From positions 1-36,839 of the forward strand of contig JAEZJB010000140.1 in NCBI GenBank assembly GCA_023415845.1: a stretch of 36,839 bases of DNA, written 5' to 3'. Below the pieces are notes generated by a model that was not told the origin of the DNA, made no database searches, and saw nothing but the letters and a program-made list of their open reading frames with translations. Below, piece after piece: positions 31,777 to 36,839 of this stretch. Every line of letters begins with the position of its first letter. Within the stretch, counting starts at the first letter, position 1. The position numbers and the translations under genes were made by a program. This DNA is from Chloroflexota bacterium. Its GTDB lineage: Bacteria; Chloroflexota; Chloroflexia; Thermomicrobiales; UBA6265.

Positions 31777-32679
31777 TCAGGCGACGCCCCAACCCAGGGC
31801 AGCGAATGTCTCGAACAGTTCCTCTCGAGTGAGTGGGTCGAGCGGTTCAACCGGTCCACGCACGAATGCGCTGGCGATCACACCCTGCGCTTTCAGCGCC
31901 TCCTTGTGCACGATGTGTGCGCCGCCCAGCCCCCCGACCTGCACGGCCAGCAGCGGCTGGATCCGTTCGGCGAAGACCGATCTGGCCCCCTCTGCATCAT
32001 CTTCCCGATACCGGTCCCACACCTCGACGAAGGCTTGGACGGTCGTCGGGAATGGCATCGTGCCAATCGCGCCGCGCCGCAATTCCTGGATGAATTGGCC
32101 GCCACCAGCGCCCCCGAAGATCTCCACGACATCGCCGGCCTGCTCCACGGCCCTGTGCACCTGGTCCGCTGGTGGCAGGCTCTCCACCTTGGCATAGGTT
32201 GCCCACTCCACCTGCTCGCCAATCGTCCTGATCAGCGGCGCCGGAATTGGCGTGGTCGAGGTGTCCTGCAGCACGATCGGCAGCGGCACCGCATCGGAAA
32301 TGGCCCGGAAGTACGAGACAACGGACGCTGGCGAGAAGCCCGGCCCGGGCGGGGTCACCATTACGGCATCGGCGCCGTGCTGGTGAGCATGCTGGCTGTA
32401 GAACACCGCCAGGTCGGTCGCCGCCGCACCGGTATTCACCACCACCGGCACTCGCTCCCTCGTTTGGTCGATCACGACCGAAATCACGAGATCCCGTTCG
32501 GCCTCATTCAGCTTGAAGATTTCGCTGCCCAGGGCGATGCCGAGCCCATGGGCCCCACCCTGGATGCTCCAGTCCACCTCGTTGCGCAGGCTGGCTTCGT
32601 CAATCGAACCGTCATCGTGGAACGGGGTGAGCAGAATGGGAACCACGCCAAACAGCGGCCCCCGAAACGGCACGTCCAT
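31777..32679 (-). CDS. Dihydrodipicolinate synthase-family aldolase, divergent active site
   Basis: This 300-residue (beta/alpha)8 protein has the Schiff-base lysine Lys164 (YAKVESL) of the DapA/NAL/KDG-aldolase family. The usual GTTGE motif is changed to ALGSEIF (residues 49-55), and the catalytic Tyr of the YNxP motif is replaced by Gln138 (LQDTSTT). It therefore probably does not make dihydrodipicolinate. A 2-keto-sugar-acid aldolase or dehydratase fits the operon better. The ATG at 32679 has GGAGAGTG upstream. It is the first gene of a two-gene operon and is divergent from the zinc dehydrogenase. Confidence 0.9.
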   Translation of the reverse strand: MDVPFRGPLFGVVPILLTPFHDDGSIDEASLRNEVDWSIQGGAHGLGIALGSEIFKLNEAERDLVISVVIDQTRERVPVVVNTGAAATDLAVFYSQHAHQHGADAVMVTPPGPGFSPASVVSYFRAISDAVPLPIVLQDTSTTPIPAPLIRTIGEQVEWATYAKVESLPPADQVHRAVEQAGDVVEIFGGAGGGQFIQELRRGAIGTMPFPTTVQAFVEVWDRYREDDAEGARSVFAERIQPLLAVQVGGLGGAHIVHKEALKAQGVIASAFVRGPVEPLDPLTREELFETFAALGWGVA

Positions 32680-33050
32680 CGTCACTCTCCAGATTGTGCT
32701 GGACCTCTCCCCACCGGGCGATCCAGTCTGGTTGCCAATCGATGACGGCATCATCACCGAGGTTGCGCAACTGCACCAGCCTGTTTGTCCCGGCCCGAAT
32801 CCGCTCGTCCGAAGTGCACCGGGCATGGTTTGGGCAGCCGAGCCAACCGTTAGCTGGAAAACGACAACCGTCCCGGCACCCGGATCGCCCACGCTCTCCC
32901 CGGGTTCTCCTGACCGTGGTGATTGGGCATTGAACGACTGGTGGGTGATGCAACTGGCTGACCATGGCACTGGAGGCTGGACCCCGGTCTCGCCACGTGC
33001 GAAGGTATGCCCACTGAACATCGAGTCATGGCGCCAACAAAGGAACGAAC
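32680..33050. other. Divergent regulatory region, aldolase operon / zinc dehydrogenase
   Basis: This 371-bp region holds the promoters of both transcripts. A 5-bp inverted repeat GATGA-N5-TCATC at 32741-32755 could be a regulator site but is short. A minus-strand frame crossing it (to about 32965) has no start site that I trust. Confidence 0.45.
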
Positions 33051-34070
33051 ATGCGGGCAGCGGTGTGGACCGGTCCACGCGAAATGCAGATTCAGGAAGT
33101 CGAACGGCCAGCGGTTGCCGCAGGAGAACTCCTCCTCCGGGTCAACACCGTTGGCATCTGTGGGTCCGAGTTGTCGGGATACCTCGGCGAGAACAGTCTC
33201 CGGGTCCCACCATTGATCATGGGGCACGAGTTCGGAGCGGTCGTGGAAGACGTGGGTGAAGGCGTGACCGGGTTTGCCGTCGGCGACCGTGTCACGGCCA
33301 ACCCCATGGTGCCCGACCGCTCCTGCGTCATGTGCCGGGCCGGTTTCGAGAACCTCTGCCTCAACCGCACCCTGGTCGGTGCGCACCGGCCAGGGGCGTT
33401 TGCCGAATATGTCGCGGTTCCGGCCATCGCCTGCTACATCCTGCCCGATGCCATCGACGATCTCACCGCCTCGCTGGTAGAGCCAACGGCCTGCGCCCTC
33501 CGCGCCGTCGAACTCGCAGCCGTTACCCCGGGTAGCAGTGTTCTGATCCTCGGTGCCGGACCCATCGGGCTCCTCTCGCTGTTGGTCGCCAAAGCGGCCG
33601 GAGCCAGCGAAATCATCATCTCCGACCTCAGCCAGCCCCGCCTCGACCTCGCCACCAGCTGGGGCGCCACTGTCGCCCTCTCACCGGCGCAGGATGACGT
33701 CGTCGCCATCGCCAAGGACCGCACGGGCGGTCTCGGCGTCGACGCGGTCATCGATGCTGTGGGGTTGCCGGTCACCCGCAACACCGGCATCAGCGCGGTC
33801 CGGCCCGGCGGCAAGGTCATCTTCATCGGGCTTCACGAGGACGCCACGACGATTCCGGGCAACACCATCATCCGCTCGGAAATCGAGATCAAGGGCTCCT
33901 TCTGCTACACGGCCAACAATTTCACCGCCTCGATCCGTCTCCTCGCCACTGGCTTTGTTCCCGATCCCCGCGCCTGGGTCGACCTCCGGCCCCTCGACCA
34001 GGCCGGTCCTTCGTTCGACCAGTTGATCGACGATCCGTCCTCGGCCATCAAGATCGTCCTCACCCCCTAG
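33051..34070 (+). CDS. Zinc-dependent medium-chain alcohol dehydrogenase
   Basis: This 339-residue MDR protein has catalytic-zinc residues Cys37 and His59-Glu60 (GICGSE, GHEF), a later Glu in LVEPTA, and a Rossmann motif LGAGPIGLL. The structural-zinc lobe has Cys92, Cys95 and Cys103, with Asp89 where the first of four Cys normally sits. This four-ligand replacement may still hold zinc. Family members oxidise sugar alcohols such as sorbitol, threonine-like alcohols or galactitol. AAAGGA precedes the ATG. It is divergent from the aldolase-enolase operon and may take part in the same pathway. Confidence 0.94.
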   Translation: MRAAVWTGPREMQIQEVERPAVAAGELLLRVNTVGICGSELSGYLGENSLRVPPLIMGHEFGAVVEDVGEGVTGFAVGDRVTANPMVPDRSCVMCRAGFENLCLNRTLVGAHRPGAFAEYVAVPAIACYILPDAIDDLTASLVEPTACALRAVELAAVTPGSSVLILGAGPIGLLSLLVAKAAGASEIIISDLSQPRLDLATSWGATVALSPAQDDVVAIAKDRTGGLGVDAVIDAVGLPVTRNTGISAVRPGGKVIFIGLHEDATTIPGNTIIRSEIEIKGSFCYTANNFTASIRLLATGFVPDPRAWVDLRPLDQAGPSFDQLIDDPSSAIKIVLTP

Positions 34071-34103
34071 GCCAGCAGGTCGTTTCAAAATCCACGCACG
34101 AAA

Positions 34104-34141
34104 CAACAAACCCCGGCCCACTACTGGACCGGGGTTTGTTG
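34104..34141. terminator. Terminator of the zinc dehydrogenase
   Basis: Perfect 13-bp stem (34104-34116 with 34129-34141) and 12-base loop, 33 bp beyond the stop. The right arm is T-rich (GGGGTTTGTTG). It lies between convergent genes. Confidence 0.8.
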
Positions 34142-34274
34142 GGGATTGGGAGAGGGGAAGCTGGGCTTCTCCACATCATGGCTTGAGCGAAACCGGCAGG
34201 GGAACCGACTTCCTCACTCTGGTTAACGTCGATCGGCAACGATTGGATGCACGGCGTGCCTCTCGACGCCGGTG

Positions 34275-34799
34275 CTAGGACGTGGCTTCGATTTCGATCG
34301 AGATCTTGACCTCATCGCTCACCAGCACCCCACCCGACTCCAGGGCGGCATTCCAGTTCAGGCCGTAGTCCTTGCGGTTGATCTTCGTGCTGGCCGAGTA
34401 GGAGATGACTTGCTGGCCCCACGGGTTTGTGCCCTGGCCGTTGAACTCGGCCTCCAGCACTACCGGCTTGGTCACACCGCGAATCGTCAGGTCGCCCTCA
34501 ACGCGCAGGTCATCGCCCTTCGCCTCGACCCTGGTGCTGGTGAACGTCAGCAGCGGATAGGTCTCGACATCGAAGAAGTCGGCCGACCGCAGGTGCTCGT
34601 CACGCTTGGCATCCCGCGTGTCCACGCTGGCGGCGGCGATTTCGACAGTCACGGAAGAATTCGCCACATTGTCCTTGTCGAGGTTGATCTCGCCGGAAAA
34701 CTCCGAGAACCGCCCCTTGGCCGTGGCGAAAACCATGTGCTTCACCGAGAACTCAACAACGGAGTGCGCGGGATCAATCGTCCAGGTCGTGGTGGTCAT
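34275..34799 (-). CDS. YceI-family lipocalin-like protein
   Basis: This 174-residue protein matches the YceI beta-barrel family: TWTIDPAHSVVEFSVKHM at the start, GEINLDKDN, DEHLRSADFFDVETYP and LTIRGVTKPV. Family members bind polyisoprenoids or similar lipophilic molecules. This copy has no signal peptide, so it is probably cytoplasmic. AAGAGGGA precedes the ATG. A near-consensus promoter lies about 100 bp upstream, so it is likely well expressed. Confidence 0.96.
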   Translation of the reverse strand: MTTTTWTIDPAHSVVEFSVKHMVFATAKGRFSEFSGEINLDKDNVANSSVTVEIAAASVDTRDAKRDEHLRSADFFDVETYPLLTFTSTRVEAKGDDLRVEGDLTIRGVTKPVVLEAEFNGQGTNPWGQQVISYSASTKINRKDYGLNWNAALESGGVLVSDEVKISIEIEATS

Positions 34800-34897
34800 G
34801 TGCAGATTCCCTCTTCCAGTGTGTGGTCACCAGTGGCGACGCGCGAGAACGGACTTCGGCGCTGGCCCAGTGGCCATGAATGTTGCCTCGGGGACTA

Positions 34898-34926
34898 ACT
34901 ATATGTAGGTTTGTAACCAGAGTCAA
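34898..34926 (-). promoter_or_regulatory. Promoter of the YceI gene
   Basis: On the minus strand TTGACT (34921-34926) and TATAGT (34898-34903) are spaced by exactly 17 bases, about 100 bp upstream of the start codon. The local sequence is AT-rich, unlike the rest of the window. Confidence 0.75.
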
Positions 34927-34966
34927 GCGATTTTGGGAAATTGAGTTTAGAAGTGAACTTTATGGA

Positions 34967-35521
34967 TCAGGGCTGATCCGATCCCTCGTCACCAGCCACC
35001 GAGCCCCGGTTCCGATTCCCGCTCAGCGAATCCAGCATCGCTCGCACGCGCTCCAGCGACGATCCACCCGGCATCGGATTGTCGTCGACATAACCAATGC
35101 CGATCGCCATCACTACTCGCGTCGGTGCCTGCACGCCAATCACGGCCCGGGCCGTTTCCTGCGCCTCTTCCGCCCCGAACCAGCTGTAGCCGCCACCCAG
35201 ACCATGCCGCCGCGCCACGAGCATCACCGCATCGTTCACCCGGCTCCCCAGGTGCCGATCGTTGACCTGGTCCTTTCCGTCGCGCAGCACCAGAATCATG
35301 AGCGGAGCCCCAACCACGCTCTGCGCGAACGTCCCGGTCATCCCGAGTTCCTCGATCACCAGGATGTCGTCCAGCACCTGCAGGTCGACACCGCCAACCG
35401 CCCTGCCCGCAGCCACTATCTCCTCGATGGCCGCCAGCGACACGGGACGGTCTTCGAAGCGGCGGGTGTGGCGCATGCCCCGCAGCAGCGCATGTGGGTC
35501 GCGGAGGTCTTTGCCAGGCAT
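34967..35521 (-). CDS. Nitroreductase-family protein, diverged
   Basis: This 184-residue protein has the nitroreductase fold pattern (MRHTRRFEDRPVSLAAIEEIVAAGRA, later GLGGGYSWFGAEEAQETARAVIGV), which normally binds FMN as a dimer. The NTQPW block seen in its two upstream paralogues is replaced by VGGVDLQVLD, so the flavin site may be altered. The start at 35521 is chosen for CGGAG about 9 bases upstream. It lies after an intrinsic terminator and so probably has its own promoter. Function unknown beyond the family. Confidence 0.85.
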   Translation of the reverse strand: MPGKDLRDPHALLRGMRHTRRFEDRPVSLAAIEEIVAAGRAVGGVDLQVLDDILVIEELGMTGTFAQSVVGAPLMILVLRDGKDQVNDRHLGSRVNDAVMLVARRHGLGGGYSWFGAEEAQETARAVIGVQAPTRVVMAIGIGYVDDNPMPGGSSLERVRAMLDSLSGNRNRGSVAGDEGSDQP

Positions 35522-35595
35522 TACTGAAACTCCGGGTGACCGGACGGACCGGGATTCCCCGGCAGTCACCCACGTACGTCGGAAGACAAAAAGAG

Positions 35596-35619
35596 GGGAG
35601 GCGCGCTAACGCGCCTCCC
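35596..35619 (-). terminator. Intrinsic terminator overlapping a stop codon
   Basis: GGGAGGCGCG (35596-35605) pairs with CGCGCCTCCC (35610-35619) around a 4-base loop. On the minus strand a CTCTTTTTGTC tail follows. The stem includes the last codons and the TAG of the nitroreductase-family gene at 35606. Confidence 0.88.
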
Positions 35620-36136
35620 GCTGTCCATACCTGCCGTAACTCACCAGTTCCGCCAGCGGCTTGCGTCCGCTCAGGGTCGTCTGTTGCTGGCTCGTGTCGG
35701 TGTAGCCAATACCTACCGCCGACCACGCTTCCTTGCCCGCAGGAATCCCGAGCAGCTCGCGCACGGCCTCACGCGCTTCGGGCGGGCTGAACCAGGCCGT
35801 GCCCGACCCCAGGCCGAACGCCTGGGCCGCCAGCATGATCCGCTCCGACACCCGCCCCTCATCGTAGGGCACGCTCCGGCTTTCACCATCCAGCACGATC
35901 ACGATCGAGAGTGGCACGTTCGCGAGGAAGCCGGTGAATGGCGCCATTTCCGAGAGTTTTACGTTGGTGTCGTGGTCGGTCACGACGATGAATTCCCACG
36001 GCTGGGTGTTCTTCGCGCTCCCGGTCCACCGCGCAACCTCCAGAATCACGGCGAGGTCGTCAGCCGGAACCGGTGTGTCCAGAAACCGGCGCGACTGCCG
36101 GAGCCGCCGCAACTGGTCGATGATTTCGTTGCTCAT
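35606..36136 (-). CDS. Nitroreductase-family protein
   Basis: This 176-residue protein has the FMN-dependent nitroreductase pattern: RQSRRFLDTPVPADDL at the start, the SAKNTQPWEF flavin-binding block and LGIPAGKEAWSAVGIGY near the C-terminus. It likely reduces quinones or nitro compounds with NAD(P)H as a dimer. It starts 21 bp after the stop of the paralogue at 36158, so the two form an operon. The stop is inside the terminator stem. Confidence 0.92.
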   Translation of the reverse strand: MSNEIIDQLRRLRQSRRFLDTPVPADDLAVILEVARWTGSAKNTQPWEFIVVTDHDTNVKLSEMAPFTGFLANVPLSIVIVLDGESRSVPYDEGRVSERIMLAAQAFGLGSGTAWFSPPEAREAVRELLGIPAGKEAWSAVGIGYTDTSQQQTTLSGRKPLAELVSYGRYGQREAR

Positions 36137-36157
36137 AATCGATCTCCTCGAGGTGCC

Positions 36158-36697
36158 CTAGTTGGCGCCGTACCGGTTGGTGCTGACCAGTTCGGAAAGC
36201 GGCTTGCGACCTCCCTGGGCCGGGTTCGGCCGATGGTCCTTCGTCGTGCTGGGATACCCAAGCACCACCACCGCTCGGGCGACCTTGTCGTCGGGCACCC
36301 CGAGGATTTCTCGCCCCCAGGCCTGCTGGGACTCATCCCCGAACCAGGCCGTTCCCCCACCGAGCCCGAGCAGCCGCGCCGCCACCAGCAGCCGCTCGGT
36401 CACCCGTCCCTCGTCAAATGCTTCCGAGACCACGCTGCCGCCGTTGAGCACAAGCGCGATCGCCAGCGGCGCATCGGCCACCCAGTTGATCGGCGCCCGA
36501 ATCTCGCTGATCGCCCTCAGCACATCCTTGTCCGTAATCACCACGAAATGCCACGGCTGGGTGTTTCGCGACGATCCGGTCCACTGCGCGACTTCCAGCA
36601 GTTGCTGCAGGTCGTCGTCGGACACCGGTCGGTCCAGGTATTGCCGGGCCTGGCGCACCTTCTTCATCTCGGCGACGGCGTCGGGATAGGTGGTCAT
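36158..36697 (-). CDS. Nitroreductase-family protein
   Basis: This 179-residue nitroreductase-family protein has RQARQYLDRPVSDDDL, the flavin block SSRNTQPWHF and the C-terminal GRKPLSELVSTNRYG. It is clearly a paralogue of the 35606 gene, sharing the same blocks in the same order including GRKPLxELVS. GGAGGAG precedes the ATG. It is the first gene of the pair, and about 140 bp of upstream sequence remains in the window. The substrate is unknown. Confidence 0.93.
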   Translation of the reverse strand: MTTYPDAVAEMKKVRQARQYLDRPVSDDDLQQLLEVAQWTGSSRNTQPWHFVVITDKDVLRAISEIRAPINWVADAPLAIALVLNGGSVVSEAFDEGRVTERLLVAARLLGLGGGTAWFGDESQQAWGREILGVPDDKVARAVVVLGYPSTTKDHRPNPAQGGRKPLSELVSTNRYGAN

Positions 36698-36839
36698 TGG
36701 CTGCTCCTCCGCAACGTGATACGTACGCATGGCTTCCAAGTCTAAAGCAACTGGCAGCCCCGGCAAGGCGTCACGTGGGAAGGATCGTCGTTCGGGCAAC
36801 CCGGTTTGCGCTGCACAATGGCGGAGGGGATCCGGGTGA

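Noticed and set aside
30763..32745. 660-codon plus-strand frame opposite the enolase-aldolase operon
   Set aside because: It spans two real genes on the other strand and has no ribosome-binding site or domain.
32612..32965. Minus-strand frame upstream of the aldolase gene with a protein-like stretch
   Set aside because: It overlaps the aldolase start in another frame and has no good start site. The resemblance to protein is short and probably chance.

Overview
The window is high-GC bacterial chromosome. It has no rRNA, tRNA, transposase, phage gene or CRISPR array that I can see. The gene mix points to a Chloroflexota bacterium of the Thermomicrobia/Sphaerobacter kind: a DUF5679 zinc-ribbon protein, an actinobacterial-type inositol-phosphate synthase, a large AAA-LuxR regulator, a Gram-positive-type LexA box and an LPXTG surface protein. 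An actinobacterium is the main alternative. The lineage is an inference from gene content, not from a marker gene.

Layout. 472-2287 holds an SDR and a Gfo/Idh/MocA oxidoreductase in tandem (+). 2423-3961 is on the minus strand: a DUF5679 mini-protein, an SRAP-domain DNA-repair protein, and a small membrane protein whose promoter carries two LexA boxes. 4263-5384 is inositol-1-phosphate synthase (-), followed by an 885-bp stretch without genes and an enolase-superfamily enzyme (+). 7413-11939 is a minus-strand run: DUF1772 membrane protein, PNPOx-like protein, histidine kinase, NarL-type response regulator and DegT-type aminotransferase. 12089-14188 has a small unknown gene divergent from a MocR-type regulator. 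14193-17684 is a minus-strand set: ABC ATPase, a second enolase-family enzyme and a ceramidase-like protein. It is divergent from a PadR-MMPL efflux operon (17911-20660). A GT-C-like membrane protein follows.

22267-23410 is a THI5/NMT1-type binding protein under a TPP riboswitch (-). 23521-30487 is a plus-strand block: an AAA-LuxR regulator, then three exported proteins (a Tat-type small protein, a three-module LPXTG protein, and a ScyD-like propeller fused to a cupredoxin). 30601-32679 is a dihydrodipicolinate-synthase-family/enolase-family operon (-), divergent from a zinc alcohol dehydrogenase (33051-34070). The window closes with a YceI protein and three nitroreductase-family genes, all minus.

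How the genes fit together. Three enolase-superfamily enzymes, an aldolase-family protein, an SDR, a Gfo/Idh/MocA protein and a zinc dehydrogenase suggest uptake and oxidation of sugars or sugar acids. The clearest regulatory logic is threefold: SOS control of the small membrane protein, TPP control of the binding protein, and probable PadR autoregulation of the MMPL pump. The most novel candidate is the LexA-controlled 75-residue membrane protein next to the SRAP gene. Second is the set of exported proteins behind the AAA-LuxR regulator.
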